Positions 47,321 through 61,580 of a DNA stretch of 64,000 bases are shown one piece after another. Made by a program: the position numbers and the translations under genes. Numbering within the stretch: the stretch's first letter is position 1; each line of letters starts with the position of its first letter. The DNA comes from Allodiplogaster sudhausi (taxonomy: Eukaryota > Nematoda > Chromadorea > Rhabditida > Diplogasteridae), in contig CALZFC010000080.1 of the NCBI GenBank assembly GCA_945643635.1, positions 1,081,001 to 1,145,000 of the forward strand, in the 5' to 3' direction. The notes under the pieces were generated by a model that worked only from the letters and a program-made list of their open reading frames with translations, ran no database searches and was not told the DNA's origin.

Positions 47321-47618
47321 TAACATCAATACGTTGTACCATAAAGACCTTTTTATGTTTTGAAAATACGGCGAGAGAGATGTGTAGTCAATTTTTCATA
47401 TTTTAGTTGCCGAAAGATTGTCGACTTAGTAGGAATGAGTCGACTTCCTGCGGATTCCCGGTCTTCTCTACTTCTCCAGTCCCTGGGGGAGAACTTATTC
47501 ATCCCCTGGATGGTTTCCCATTCTGTGCATAATCACGATTATGAGGAGAAGAAATCGCCGCATTGTCTTGTGCTTCCTCTTCGACTTCTTTCAATCTGAC
47601 ACTTTCTCTCTCCTCTCA

Positions 47619-47655
<37 letters not shown>

Positions 47656-47769
47656 TTTCTCTCTCTCTCTCTCTCTCAAATATGCTTGGAAGAGGCGGTG
47701 ATATAATCGTAGATTTATGGCTTCTTCTGGCTCGTTGACGACCTCACACACTGTGTAAAGGAAGAGTTG

Positions 47770-47884
47770 GTAGAAGCGAGAGAACGAGAACAAGAGATCG
47801 AGAGAGAAAGAGAGAGCGAGAACGAGAGAGAGAGAGAGCGAGAGAGAGAGAGAGAGCGAGAGAGAGAGAGAGAGCGAGAGAGAA

Positions 47885-47916
<32 letters not shown>

Positions 47917-47920
47917 GAAG
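47770..47920. repeat. GA microsatellite with AGAGCGAG periodicity
   Basis: About 150 bp of GA with regularly spaced C substitutions (GAGAGAGAGCGAGAGAGAGA, period about 20). On the other strand it gives the longest Ser-Leu frame in this region, which is not a gene. Confidence 0.85.
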
Positions 47921-48929
47921 CAGATTGCATAAAGATTGAGGGAATATGGTAGACGTTCGAGAGAGAGAGGTCGAATTCGGGTGGAGGCAGTGAGATTTAG
48001 TTGCCAGCCCTCAAGCAATCTTCTGCAACTAATCCTTGGAGTTTTTTTGTTGTTGTTATAATCAGAAGACATGATCTTACTCCAATCATAGCTTGGCATC
48101 CCGTCCATTGCACTATCACCCCCCCCCCTCCTTCAGAAACACAATCAGCCAAAGTGCATTCGTACACTATACCCGAACTAGTTCACCCTCTTCTCTAGTA
48201 CATACATATCTTGCGCCTCTTTGCCTTCTCTCTCTCTCTCTCTCATCTTTAGTTCTTCTATCACCGTCTCTCTTTCTCTTTCTCCCTCTCTTTCACTCCC
48301 TCTCTCTCTTTCTCTTTCTCTTTTTCTCTCTCCCTCTCTCTCTCATTCTCGCTCCATTCCAACCTGCTCAAACTTCAACAGGATGCCGCCAAAGCTCTCC
48401 TCGTCTCGGTCGACAGAATAGGCCAAGTCAAATGATCTCATGTTTCGGCCAATTCGGTCGCCCTTCCATGTCCACGTATAACACAATCTGTCGCTTCTTG
48501 CCTAGGCAAATGTGGACGTGTTGATGTTGGAGAGAGCGGGAGAAGGGTGAGAAAGAGAGACTGCGAGAGAGCAGATAGAGACAGAGAGAGGGAGAGAGTC
48601 AGAGACGAAGAGAAAGCTAGTGAGAGAAGAAGAGCGAGAGAGACGAAAACAATAGGTAAAAAAGAGTAGATAGGAAGATGCGGAATCCGTATTTATAAAC
48701 ATACTACATATGTATGACTGTTTCATACAATCCACAGAAAAAAGGTTGAATCGAAAATCTGTTGAGTACTGTAGTTGGAGGAGGCGTTGTTTGAACTAGA
48801 AGAAAGCAGTGTGCTTTTAGAAATAGAGGATGGAACAATAGCCGGCGAGAGATGCAAATGAGTCTCATTGCAGGACGTTCTTTTCAATGACAGCATTTTC
48901 AGAGCTTCTTCTCATTCTCCGCTCTCTCG

Positions 48930-48970
<41 letters not shown>

Positions 48971-51900
48971 TCGCTCTCTCTTTCCTCTCTTTGCTTTTCT
49001 CTTCAAGCACCTTCGCTTCAAGACAATCTCTCCTTGTCCTCAAACCCATCCTATTTCGCACTCATTACCATGCTTGCCACTGTGCAATTCCGTTGTTCTT
49101 GCCTTTCTCTGTTCCTCCATATCTGTATCTCCGTCTTTCTATCCCTCTTTCTCTCTCACTCTCTCTCTCTTTCTCTCTTTCTCTCTTCTCTTTCTTTATA
49201 TCTCTCCTCCTCCTTCTCGCCCTTGACAGTCTCCCTCGAGGCATCTCAACCGTAAGATGACAGATCGTGAAGGGCCGCGACTAATTGACTCATACGGTGG
49301 GATAATGGCTGCCTTTTTCTCTCTTTCTCTCTCTCAATCTCGCGCTCTCCCTGTCTGTCTGATACTTTTCCATCTCTCTTTCTTTTTCTTTAGCGTTCTC
49401 TCTCTCTTCCCCACATGGCCTCTGGCCTTCACGCCCGCACCGACTTTTCTCATGCATCTCATCACACCGGAACTGTTTCTTTTTTTCACTGAAGAAAAGA
49501 AAATGCGGCCCAAGTGCAGAATATCACTGAAGCGATTACACGGCCCATCCTTCTGCAAGAAACAATATTTCTTTTCTTACATTAGAAAGAGAAAAGTAGC
49601 TTTTGTTAAGGACATCTTTTATTTCTAAAAAAAATTCACAAGTAAAGAAAATGTTGGTAGGAAATTGCATCGTGATCCTGTCAATTCCCATGTTTCCGAA
49701 CTGGTAGATTAACAGCTAATCCAGGGCAGCCGACATCCCCGAGGCAGACTATGCTCTTTTGAAGCACCAACTCCAACGAGACTTCATTGCTTTTGCCGAG
49801 CTCATCTTCTGCTCTGTCTCTGCTTCTTTCACTTTCTCTCTTTCAACCTCTCACACTCTCGCTTCTCTCTCTTTCTCGTGTTATCTCTCCTCATCTTCTT
49901 TCCTTCCTCATACACTCCTTCTTCCGGCCTTATGAGGAGCATTCGTAATTGAAAGATGACCCCGGGAGAGAGTGGCTGATGAAGGAGAGGAAGATTTTCC
50001 TACAGTGAAACATGAAAAGAGAGAGGAGAGGAGAGAAGAGAGAGAGACAGAGAGAGAAATAGAGAGGGTCAGAGAAATAAATAGTTTGATTGATGAATAG
50101 TCTGGGCAGATTGCTTACTATCTGAAAAGAAGGATGGAGGCTGGACATCAAGTGAAGAAGAAGAACACTTGTTACATTCTTCTCTCTTCTTCTCCACAGC
50201 TGCTGCTCCGATTTGCTCCAAGGATATCCTACGGTAATTCCGCTAAATCAGAACAGGCAGCCGGCTCTATGTTCCTCTCTCTCTCTCTCTCTCTAATTCT
50301 TTCTCTCCCTTCTATATCATCAATCTCCCTCTCACCTTTCTTCCTTGTTCTACCGTATTCCTCACTCTCTCCAATTCCTCAACTGAAGAACGATTGTACC
50401 ATTTAATCTTGCTCTTCCTACTCTCCTTCATGTTCTTGCCACTTCCATTGTCATTTCTCCCTCAACTCCCATGTACCTTCTTCTGTGTTCGCCTCTCTCT
50501 CTCTCTCTTTCTTTCTCTGTTTATCTCTCTTTCTTTCTCTCTCTCTCTCTCTTTCTCTTTCCCTCTCTTTCTCTCTCCCTAAAATGAAGTGGCCCACCGT
50601 AGAATGAATGCGCGAAAATGAATCGGAAAAGGCCAGCCGTCAAGCCATCTTTCACACACACGCAACGCACCTGGATGAGTGGTGAGAGAGCACACGGATT
50701 GGAGAGAGGCCAGAGAGGATGAGAAGGCGAGAGAGCATGCTATTGATGGAGAGAGTGAGAGAGAGGCGCAGAATCGCAGGTAAGCCGATACAGGAGATAT
50801 CTCATGGCAAACACATTTGGAGAGCTTCTCCTCTCGACAGCTTCACCGCAAAAGTGTGGTAAGCTGTGTTGGCAGGGATGAGCGATGTGGTGGCAGGTGG
50901 AAGAGAGAGAGAGAGGGAGACAGAGAGAGACAGAGAGACAGAGAGAGAGAGAGACAGAGAGACAGAGAGAGAGAGAGGGGGAGAGAGAGGGGGGGGGGAG
51001 AGGGAGAGAGGAGAGAGAGGGAGAATAGAGGGACTCGAGAACGCAGACAATAAGAGAATGAAAAGGTACTTGGCATGCTTGATGCCCCGGCTGGCGTCAA
51101 TCCTTCAGCCACATCTCCTCCTCCTTCACCCACTCGCAAGCATGACTTGGGGCTATGGTGGCATTGGATTTCAAGCTAAGTAGAGTAGAGAAAAAGAGAG
51201 GGTGCACATGGAAGGTAGAGAAAGAAAGATAAGAGAAGCTGATAAATGTTGTGAGAACGAAACGACAGGAACATCTTCAGCCAGAACGGTTTCGGGATAC
51301 TGTCGTACTTCTTTCTCGTTTTTATTTTCATCATTTTTATTATTATATTTCTAGTTATCAGGCAAATGGAATTAGATAATATAATATGATATATCTCATA
51401 GGTCCTTGTATTCCCCAGAACTGAAGAGATGAGTTGATCCCTTTCCCATGAATCCCCTTCTGCCTTTCCCTGCACTTCGTGTCCCCTCTTCGAGGATGCA
51501 AGCAGTGACTGGCAGTGATGGCAGCAGTGCATGAAGCGCGTCCTCGTTTGCCATTTATGAATCCCCTCCGAGGATATAGAGAGAGAGGGAGAGAGCAGGA
51601 AAGAGAGAGCGAGAGAGAGAGAGAGAGGGAGAGAGCGAGAGGTTGAGAATAGAAGCATAGGATGAGATATGTCAAGTATGTATCAACGTTAGGGAGCAAT
51701 ATGTAGAGAGAGAGAAAGAGAGAAGCAGAGACAAGGATTATAAATGAAAATCGACAAGATTCCATGTAAAGGTACGCCGATTTGTTTATGCAGGGACGAA
51801 GGTCCGAAAGAAGATCCCTGAAAGATTTGATGAAGCCTCTTCCTTTGTCTCTTTCGATAAGCAACAAATTGCCGCGGGCGGAGAGAGGAAAGAGAGAATG

Positions 51901-52718
51901 AGAGAAAGAGAGAAAGAGAGATGAGATAGAGGGAGCCACGCTTGACATCATGTGCTTCATCGTCCGTGATGCATCCTCCATGTATGTGCGGCATGTCATC
52001 CGATTGCTTTTGGAAGAGAGAGAGAGAGAGAGACTCAGAGAAGGAGAGAGAGACAGGAAGACCGGAGTCATCACCGATTCATATTGGGCCCCCGAGGCGA
52101 CATTCGGTGTCCTCTCTGCTTGTCTCCGTCTTTCGAGTCGCAGGCACGGACAACCGCCCGCGAATCATCTCTCTCCCTCTCTCTCTCTCTCACTCTCTCT
52201 CTCAGCCGTGATCACTCCTCTCTCCTCATCCATCTCTTGATATCTGAATACGTGCAGAAGCCTTCACGATTCGTGGCAAGTAACTCAAGGCATGGCCCTT
52301 GACACGAAGCAACTTTAGAGAAACTCCCAAATTCCTTAAAAAAAACATTATCAGCGCCTACACGTGCCACGGGGACCCTAGAGGGACCCTGTTGATTGTA
52401 AGCTCTTTTTCCTTCCCGTTTACTGACGCGGACAGTGTGTCGTGTCTTTGCAAGAAATTCGCTAGTCCATTCACACCTCTCAAGTGGATAATTGGCGCTT
52501 TCCGGGGTGGAGAAGAAGTCAGCAGCTGCACTGATCAAACATGGTCAAGGTGACAAGGCGAGAGAGACGAGAGCATAGAGAGAGGCAGGGAAAGAGAGAG
52601 AGGCAGAGAAAGAGAGAGGGAGAGAGATGATCGGGAGTTACTAGTGTGTCTCGTGCAGACTTTGAAAATCGAGAAGATCCCCGCTATTCGACTTGCCTTC
52701 TTGCCTTTTGAGGTGCCG

Positions 52719-52761
<43 letters not shown>

Positions 52762-53064
52762 TTCTCTGTGTCTCTCACCTTTTCTTTCTCTTCACTCCTT
52801 GCACTCGTTCCCTCTCTGCCTCTCTCTCATAGAGGCAGCCGCGCCATCTTTCCGACACCTAGTAGTGCCTTTGTCTCTACCGTACAGCGCAAACTTGAAA
52901 TATCCACACACTCTAACACCCCTCGTACTCTCTCAAATCGACCTGCTCTCTCACTATCTCGCTCTCCCTCTTTCTTTCTGTGTCTGCCTTGATGCTTTCG
53001 CCAGAGAAAACGAGCACAAACAAGTGAACAAGCCGAGATCTTCATTCGAAGTCTGCATCAACGG

Positions 53065-53108
<44 letters not shown>

Positions 53109-54365
53109 GAATGATCCCCGTATCGGCTTGCTTCGATCACCAAAGTGGATTATAATTGCTCTATTCATTCCTCTACGGTAGCCCGGCGCGGATATCGCAT
53201 CACGATCTCGGAGAGGAGAAGCTTGAGAGAGGGTGAGAGCTGATAGGGAGAGGGAAAAGAGAGAGACAGAGAGGGAGTAAGAGAAAAGAGAGAGGAGAGA
53301 GGAACATGGAGAAGGAGAGAGAGACAGAGAGATGGAGAAAGAGTAAGTGAAGAGAGCGGAGAAAGAGGAAGAGAAAGAGAGAAATGTCCGAAGAAGACTT
53401 TTTCGCCAAATGCAAATGCTAAAAGTGAAGGCGACGCAGCTTCAAATTTGTAAATGCACAAAAGAGAGCAATTAGCTGTTTGCTTAAAGAAGTGCAATGA
53501 TCTTATATTCTCCTCCCTTGCTTTCACTATCGATCCCTCTCCTTTCCAATGAGAAGTGGGCGTGGCCAGGATAGGAAATGGCGTTGCCGCTACATTCGCC
53601 TCTTATAAGCAATGCTTAAGACTGTGTGAGACAGCTAACCTTAGTTAGTTAAAGCCGTTTTTTTAGAGAATTTAAAATAAAGATCCAACGATTTAATTAT
53701 ACATCTCCATCATACTCTAATAGTTGTGTTGTGGCAATTTGTCCATCATATTTCGAATATCGTGCGATTTGCTTTTATTCAGCAGTTAGGCATAGAGAGA
53801 GAGAGAAGACGAAAAGAGAAGTGCAGATCGAGTGGCTGGATAGAGAGGGAGAGAGGAGAGAGAGAAGAGAGAGATAGAGAGAGAGGGAGAGCCTTTGAAT
53901 AGGTGAAAGAGCGTTGATTGAAATAAATTGGCACGCGACTGGAGTCAGTCTTTCGAGGCGTCTTTCACTCTCTCCCTTTCACTCTCATCTCCCACTTGAT
54001 ATCTCTAAATTTCTTTGTCTCGCTGTCTCTCTCTCTCTTTTTCTCTCTCTCTCTCTCTTTCTCACTCTCTCTCTTTCTCTCTCCCCTCATCTTCCTCTCC
54101 CAAGACTGATCCTCTCCTCCTCGGCTCCGCTTCTCCCATTCAATGCATGCTGATGCGCTTCTTTCTCCACACGAATGTGCAAATTGATAGCCGCATAATA
54201 TTTCGAAGAGCCCTGACACCTCGGCAAATTAGTGACTGCAGAGAGAGAGAGAGAGAGAGAGAGAGTGAGAGAATGAGAGGTGAAAAAAGAGAAAGGAAGA
54301 AACTGAAAAGCTAAGAAGCTTCTTCAAGCCTCCACCGAATATACGGTAGATTTGTCTCTCAGCAT

Positions 54366-54820
54366 CAGAGGTGCAAAGTGGCCGGCCCGGCCGGCCGGCC
54401 CAACATTCCAGGGCCCGGGGCCGGGCCGTTCCGGGCCCATAAAAAGTTGGGCCTCCCCGCAGGCCCGATTGGGCCCGATAAGCACACAAAGCCGTCCAGT
54501 CAGGACGATTGGTGGCATTGTAAAGTGCAAAACTTCCTTCATTTGCTCATTTTCCCCCTAAAACTCTCTCTTTTATACATTAAAATGGATGTTCATAGCA
54601 CGAGTATGAAAAATTCTGAATTTCAAAACAATTTGTAAGTGGTCGGACTTTTTTCCGCAGAATTTTTTTGAAAATCGGGCTCAAACGGGCCCACGGGCCG
54701 GGCCGGGCCGGGCCGGGCCCAAAATTCTAGGGCCCGGAAACGGATCGGGCCGGGCTGGCCGAGTCCTTGGGCCCGACGGGCCGGGCCGGCCAAAAATTTT
54801 TGGGCCCGTTAGCACCTCTG
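54366..54820. mobile_element. hAT-type MITE with GC-rich subterminal repeats
   Basis: 455 bp. Ends CAGAGGTGCAAAGTGG and, inverted, CAGAGGTGCTAACGGG; exact 8-bp duplication CTCAGCAT on both sides (54358-54365 and 54821-54828). Subterminal zones 54380-54480 and 54690-54805 are packed with GGCCCGG/GGGCCCG words, as in the hAT element at 13.7 kb, though the ends differ. The AT-rich centre has no transposase. Confidence 0.92.
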
Positions 54821-55942
54821 CTCAGCATCCTCGTCGTGTTAATATTGAAAATGCAAAGAAAAGCGGTCCCGGGGGCCGAGGAGATCTTTAATGGAGAGTA
54901 ATCGAGAGAAACGTAATTATTGAAGAGAAGAAGGGGAACAGACTAGCCACCTTCTTTGCTAATTCATGTGGTTCGTTTTGCAGACGTTTCCATTCAGCTG
55001 TGACAGATTTCTTTTTTCTCTTTATCCTTTGGATCTTGAAAAAACCCACACTTTCTTCAATATCAGCTAGATACTCAGTCAAATTTTGCCGGCTGATTTG
55101 ATACCATATTCCTCGTTTCCCGAATTGTTTCATGATCGGTCCCATACGCAATTCGATATTTTGAGAAATGGTTTCTCTGCGCCCATAATAATACATATGT
55201 AGTTGGTGAATGAAGCTCTGATCTATTTTCGAGTACATCTCTACTACTATCTCTCTCTCTCTCTGATTCTCTCTCTCCCCTCTCACAGCCATGTTTCTCT
55301 CTCTCTCTCTCTTTCTCTTTCTCTCTCCCTTTCTCTCTACCTCAAACCCAGCTTATCACCCCACCCAACGCAATCCCATTTGTGGAGTTGGGGCTGGAAG
55401 GGCAGTAAAAGTGTCGCTTCGAGATGTTGCGAAGGTTCTTCCTGGCGCCATGACCCGTTTTCATGGCATGAAAGAGTCCACATGACATCTACATACCATC
55501 GAGCTGTCATAATCCCTCTTGTTACTCGAAGAGAGGGAGAGAGTTGGAGAGAGCGAGGGGGAGAGAGGCTGAGTGAGTGAACGTTGTGCCATGAGAGACT
55601 AGAGAGTTAGAGAAAGAGTGAGAGAGTGGAAGTGATAAGCAGTTATCAGTAACAAGTAGCTCGGCTTCATCAGGAGTTGCCAGGGCCAGATTTACGACGA
55701 GGCAGTTTATGGCCCAGTGAATTCATCATGCCAAGTGACTGACTCGGGAAGAGAGAGAGAGAGCGAGAGATTCATGCCCCTCTCCCCCCTCTCTCTCCTG
55801 TCTATCTCTCTCCTGTCTATCTCTCTCTGTGTCTCTTTACTTTCTCTCATCCTCTCACTCTCTCTCCTTCCTTTAATCAGTTGCCGAACACAGAAGCTGA
55901 GAGTCCGAGGACAAGGCGCCACTTTATCACCGACAAACATGT

Positions 55943-55983
<41 letters not shown>

Positions 55984-56584
55984 GAGACGAGAAGAAAGAT
56001 AATGGGACAAGGAGAGAGCTCACCGGAGAGTTAGAGAGAGAGAGAAAGGGGCAAAACAATAGCCAGATTCTAGACTGCTTTCCAATGCTTCTTGCTCGTT
56101 CCCGACCTTTCAAGTTCTCTTCCTGGATGTCCATCACTCATGCACATAAAAAGTACTTGCATAGTTACGTTTTCAACACCTCACTGTTATTTTACACTCT
56201 TCCCTTTCTCTAATTTATACTGTCTGCCTCTCTTATATTCTTTCTTTCTGTCTGACTCTCTTTCTCTCTCACTTCTCTCTCTCTTTCTCTCTCTCTTTCT
56301 CTCGCTCTCTCTCTCTCATTCTCTCTCTCTCTTTCTCTCTCTCTCTTTCTCTCTTTCTCTCCCTCTGTCATTATTCTGCCGCACTATTATATCATCCTCT
56401 CTCGGGTAAACATCACCTTCTGTCAGTTTCGCAATTTAGAGAGAAAACCCTAATTTAATCATTGAAAGCACTTTAAAACATTGAAAAATTAAGCGTTAGT
56501 TTTTTAACAGAGTTATCTGGTCAGTTTGGTGCTTTCCACCGTTTCTTTCTCATTTTCCTCTCGCTCTCTCGCTCTCTCCCTCCC

Positions 56585-56622
<38 letters not shown>

Positions 56623-59600
56623 TCTCTCTCCCTATCTCCCTTCCCACCGCAATCCCCTCTTCCACTCAATTCCTGCGCACAAACCGGAAGCGGCCAGTTC
56701 GACTTTCATCTTCTCTAATAACTTTCGGGACCCGCGGCAGGCAGTCTGGCAGCGCCATGCTTCCCAAGCTGGGATCCTTTTTCTCTCTGCTTCTCTCACC
56801 TCTCTTTGCCCTCTCACTCTCGCATAACAGAGTTTGCTACGCGCACATGAAGCTTCATCCTCCTGGTTTTTCTCTCTCTCCATCTTTCTCCCCTTCTCTC
56901 TCTCTCTCTCTCTCCTTCTCTCTCTCTTTCTCTCTCTCTCTCCTGCGTGGCACTCCAATCATAACCTGGCTCGCTCTCCCCTGATGCCCCTTGGGAAATA
57001 CCCAGTCAGGAGGCACTCACGCACTGAGGAGATATGGTTTGTGAAGAGATAGGAGGAGAGAGGACGGAGGATGCCTCCGGGCTATCACGGTAAGTCTCCG
57101 TCTTCATTTCTCTGTTTCTCTACACCACTCTATCTCTCTCTCTCTTACTTTCTCTCTCTCCCTCTCTTTCGCTTTCTCTCTCTTTCTCTCTCTCCCTCTC
57201 TCTCTCTCTCCATACCCAAGTCTGACTTTGGAGGGAATGAAGCAAGGCGCCCTGAAGGGTAGCCGCTGGCCACTTTCCTGATCAGCTTCGTTTTTTCCAC
57301 TTATCTTCATAACTTTAAAAGCGGTACCAGGAAAAGAGAAATTGTTGCTTTCTTTTTGTGCAGACTTTAAAAGAGCACTGACCTTCTTTAAAACTACTAA
57401 TTATTCTTTGGAAAAGAAAGGACCAAAACAAACCCAAATAGTACAGCAATTTTTTCTAAATATTTTCATTTCAAACTAGCATTGCAAGTGTTTGCATCTT
57501 TTAACAGAGCATATACTTTCTAAATGAATGAGCAAGCTGAAAGGAGCGGAAAATTCAATCTTGATTTCGCGCCATTTTGCCTGACACATGAGCAAGAGAG
57601 CATGTGATGTGATGTAGGGAGACGAGATTACATTAGTCAAGAAAATTGAAATATATTACGGTCGTGTCAACGCTTCGTCTTATTCAAACTTTCTACAGTG
57701 TGATGATTTGAATATCTCCTTCTCTATCGGTTGCAGAGATCAGCAAAATCTCAGCCTAAGCATGCCTCCCGGCCAATCACAGCCTGTTGCTAGGAGGAAG
57801 GAGAGGAAGGGGCGGGGGAAAGGGGAGGAGTGGAGAGAGTGACAGAGAGGAAAGAGAACGAGATTTAGAAAGGAATTGGAGAGAGAGAAGTGAAAGAGCT
57901 AGAGAAAGAATGAGAGATAATGAGAGAGGATTGGCATGGCGACCCTTGGCATCCCGGGAGGGGGGATGGAAACGAAGGCACCGATTAAGAGAGGAGGAGG
58001 CGCAAACCTGTGGTGGGCGGGGTTTGGAAGACGAAAAAGAGAGTGAGAGAGAGAGAAGAGTTGGATTCGTTCCTGAGGACTTCACTTCTCATCCGATGCA
58101 GAGTGGCAGCTCTTCTATCAGTCTCATGTAATATCATCATATGTAGACTCGTCTCCCATTAGCTTTCCATCACTTTTATTTCAATCCTGAAAGATTCCTG
58201 AAAGAGAGAGGGTGAGAGAGAGGTTGAGAGAGAGATGTGTCTAGCTTGATCCTTCCATGGTTCTCTCATCCGAGTTTGTCTACCTTCCTGTTTACAATGC
58301 TGCATGTCTTCGCTCTCGAACTGGTCTCTGCACCAACTGAAATGACATGAAAACTTCAATCCTACACTTCGGGATCTGTCTCTTTTTTCTATTCATTTTC
58401 CTTCTCACTTTTCTGGCTGCTGATCTGCCAACAGACGAATTTGCTGTCAAATAACATCATTTCCACCTGTATTCTTTCCCTCTCTCCATCTCGTATCCAT
58501 TCTTCCATTTCTTCTCCTCTCACATTGATGATCTACCGTAGCCAGCATTCTCGGCTGTGACAATCTTGTGAAGGAGCCTCCTTTCTCTCTTTCTCGCGTT
58601 TGATTCCAGCCAGCTGCACACTGTACTCCCTGAGTGGCTCTACTGTTCCTGAAGAGAGGCAGAGAGTGTGGAGGGAGTGGAGACACAGAAAGAGAGAGAG
58701 AAAGAGGGAGAGAGAAAGAGAGAGAAATGAGAAAAGAACGAGATATTCTAGATCTCGTCGTTTCCTGGACTGAGAATGAAGGTAGCACCACTGAGCGGGA
58801 AGCTGGTCCTTCTCTGCTTCAATGGTGGTATCACTTACAACATATAAGAGAGAGAGAGAGATGAGTTAGAGATAGGCGAGGGATATAGAAGGAAAGAGAG
58901 AGAGAGAGAAGTCGAATGATTTTCTTCACGCACAAGGAATCTCTTCTGACAAGCACTGCCTCCATCTCTCTCTCTCGCTCTCCCTCTCTCCCTCTCTCTC
59001 TCTCCCGCTCTCTCTCTTGCTGTCTCGATTCCTCTCTCTTTCTCTCACCTTGCCGCATTCTCCATTTCACGGTCCCCGATTGCTCCTCAAGAGTCTCTGA
59101 CTGCTTGCAAGCACCGTTTGGGCTGAGGACGAAGGCGAGAGGCTGAGAAAGAGTAGCTGACAGACAATTGTAGCTGTTGGAAGTGGTGGAGGGAGTGAGA
59201 GACGCAGAGATAGAGAGGGAGAGAGAGGGAGAGAACGAGAGAGAGAATGAGAAAGAGAGGGCAAGCTGCGGGACGACTCTCAGCTCTCCACCATTCTACT
59301 GTTTGCCTGCAACGGCGAAAGCCGAGAAGCCAAGAGCCGCCAAGAAGTCTCTCGAGCTACGAAATCAGATAGAGAGCGAGGCTCCCGCGACGAAGTGAAT
59401 GCCGAAACAGGGAGAGTGGGGATTACGGTACTTTTCTCTTTGTTTTTCTTCTGACCAGTTTATTACTTTTGTATCATGTTTTTGCAAATCTGGCCATGAT
59501 AGATTACAGAGTTTCATAAATGCCAGACATTTTTTTCATCTCGTTCAGATGACCTCTCCATCCGCACGTGTTTATCTATTGTGCATATTAATATATTACC

Positions 59601-59734
59601 ACCAAGGCTTATCGTTCGTCTGCAATATACGGGGATTTCGCTGGCATGAAGATGAGGGAGTGTTCGAGTGGAAAGAAGAGGGTAGCTGAGAAAGAATGAA
59701 ATACTGTTCCGGAAAGAGAAGGATAGCGTATGAA

Positions 59735-59783
<49 letters not shown>

Positions 59784-60237
59784 AGAGAGCAATAGAGATG
59801 GAGAGAGAGATAGAGAGTGAGGAGGAATGCAGCAAAAGCCTGGGCGCGGATTGGCAAAATAGAAATCTGCTTGTGCCCGACTGCTCCCGCTCGAATGGCT
59901 ACAATGGTGAAAACAAAGCCATATCGAAATCTCCCCCCTCCTTCTCTCCCACTCTCTCGCGCTGGCTTATTCTTTTTTGAACATCTCTCTGTCTCCATCT
60001 CTCTCTCTCTTTCACTCGTACTCTCTCTCTCTCCCTCTCTCTCTCGGTTAATTTCTCTCTATCTCCGTCCGAATCCGGAGCTGTATTTCCGCCACGCTTT
60101 TCCAAGTCATTTGAGATTGCTACTGTATTCCTACAAATCAGCAGGACCACTCTCCATTTTCGACTTTGAACTCTGTAATCAATGTCTCTTCCCCCTTTCT
60201 TTCTATCTCTTCCTCTCCCTCTCCTCTCTCTCTCTCA

Positions 60238-60268
<31 letters not shown>

Positions 60269-61062
60269 CATCCAGGTACGCCTGCTTTTCAGTTTAGGTG
60301 CAGACAAGATAGGCAGTTGTCACGGCATAAATAACACACAGCTCTTGCGGAGGAGTTCTCTGAGCACGTAGTAAGAACGAGAGAGAGGGAGAGAGAGAGA
60401 TAGAGAGAGAGTTGGATAGACGGAAGAGAGAGAGCTAGAGTAGGTGAGACTGATAAGAGTGAAGTGGGAGGAAATCGAAGACGAAGAAGAAATACAAAGT
60501 TGTTTTCATTCTTTACATTTAAAAAAATGAGCAAACGAAAATGAATGAAAAAGGAGTGGTTCCCTTGCTTCAGCTGCAAGTTGCTGCTCTCTCTCACTCT
60601 CTCTCCCTCTCTCTCTCACATTTTCTGTTCTTTTCTGTTCTCTCCTCCACCTCAATCTCTCCTGCTTAGAAAACGAAATCTGGCCAAATCCATCCTCCTC
60701 GGGCAACGCCGGTGGCCTGAGAGGCGAAATGGCCAATTTGCCTCCGCAGCCTCAGGGGCTCAGATTGGTCGGAAGAGGAAATGGGAGACATTCCATGCTG
60801 AGGACTGCTTTCCATTCTGCCGAATGGCACTTTATCTCAAAAGAACTTCTCTTATCTTCAATCGTCTAATTATCGCGATTGCAAATGTTGAAGATGAGAT
60901 TCGTGTCGTTGTCTCGCCTGTCTCCTCCCTCTCGTTCTCCGTTGTGGATGGAGGAGCTAACATCTGCCTTCCTCTTCTTCTCCATTGACTACCCTCTAAT
61001 CTGTCCAAGGGCACTCGTTTTATCCATGTTTTCGCTCTTGCTATCTCTCTCTCTCAGTCCTA

Positions 61063-61105
<43 letters not shown>

Positions 61106-61480
61106 TCTTTTGAATCCCGAGTCTATTCTCGATCCAGTGATGCCGCCCTCAGCACTGCTTTGAAATGCAGTGAATGTCTGTGCAGATGCGCATCACTGTC
61201 TTGTCGTTTATCTCTTTCTCTCTTTCCATGTCTCTCTCTATTTCTCTCTCTCTCTCTCTCTCTCTCTCATCTCTCCATCTCGTTCTCCCGACCCTTGTTG
61301 CCATTCCCATCGTTCAGATTCAACAGCCTGCATTTCGCCATTATCATAACCCATTGCTGAGATATGGCTAGGCTGGCATATCTCTCGATGAAATCGATGT
61401 ACTTTTGGCATTTCAAACTCTTTTTCCTCGCCATCTCGCCTTGTTTCTCTCAGCATTTCACTCCTTTTTACTCCCCATCT

Positions 61481-61526
<46 letters not shown>

Positions 61527-61580
61527 ACCCGTTAACCCTTTTATGGCATGGCCATTCATATTAATCTCTTTCCGTCTCAG

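Larger units (their letters stand above)
45219..61580. other. 16-kb microsatellite-dense region upstream of the zinc-finger gene
   Basis: Alternating unique blocks of 50-300 bp and GA or CT tracts. The longest are near 45670-45700, 46620-46690, 47625-47680, 47800-47915, 48925-48965, 50880-51030, 52720-52760, 53070-53105, 55945-55985, 56255-56365, 56590-56640, 59738-59780, 61070-61100 and 61485-61520. I found no exon chain I could defend. The region may be the regulatory flank or long 5' introns of the zinc-finger gene; isolated start-like exons (57071-57090, 60729-60790) did not join in frame. Ser-Leu-rich and Arg-Glu-rich ORFs are repeat translations. Confidence 0.5.

Noticed and set aside
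47539..48108. 189-aa minus-strand ORF
   Set aside because: Its core is a GA tract read as Ser-Leu, then Arg-Glu; the unique ends show no domain.
57071..57090. First exon (MPPGYHG with a GTAAGT donor) of the zinc-finger gene
   Set aside because: Its phase does not fit the exon at 61581 and no intermediate exon is visible.
60729..60790. Coding exon starting MANLPPQPQG
   Set aside because: No acceptor-donor pair that joins in frame with either neighbour.
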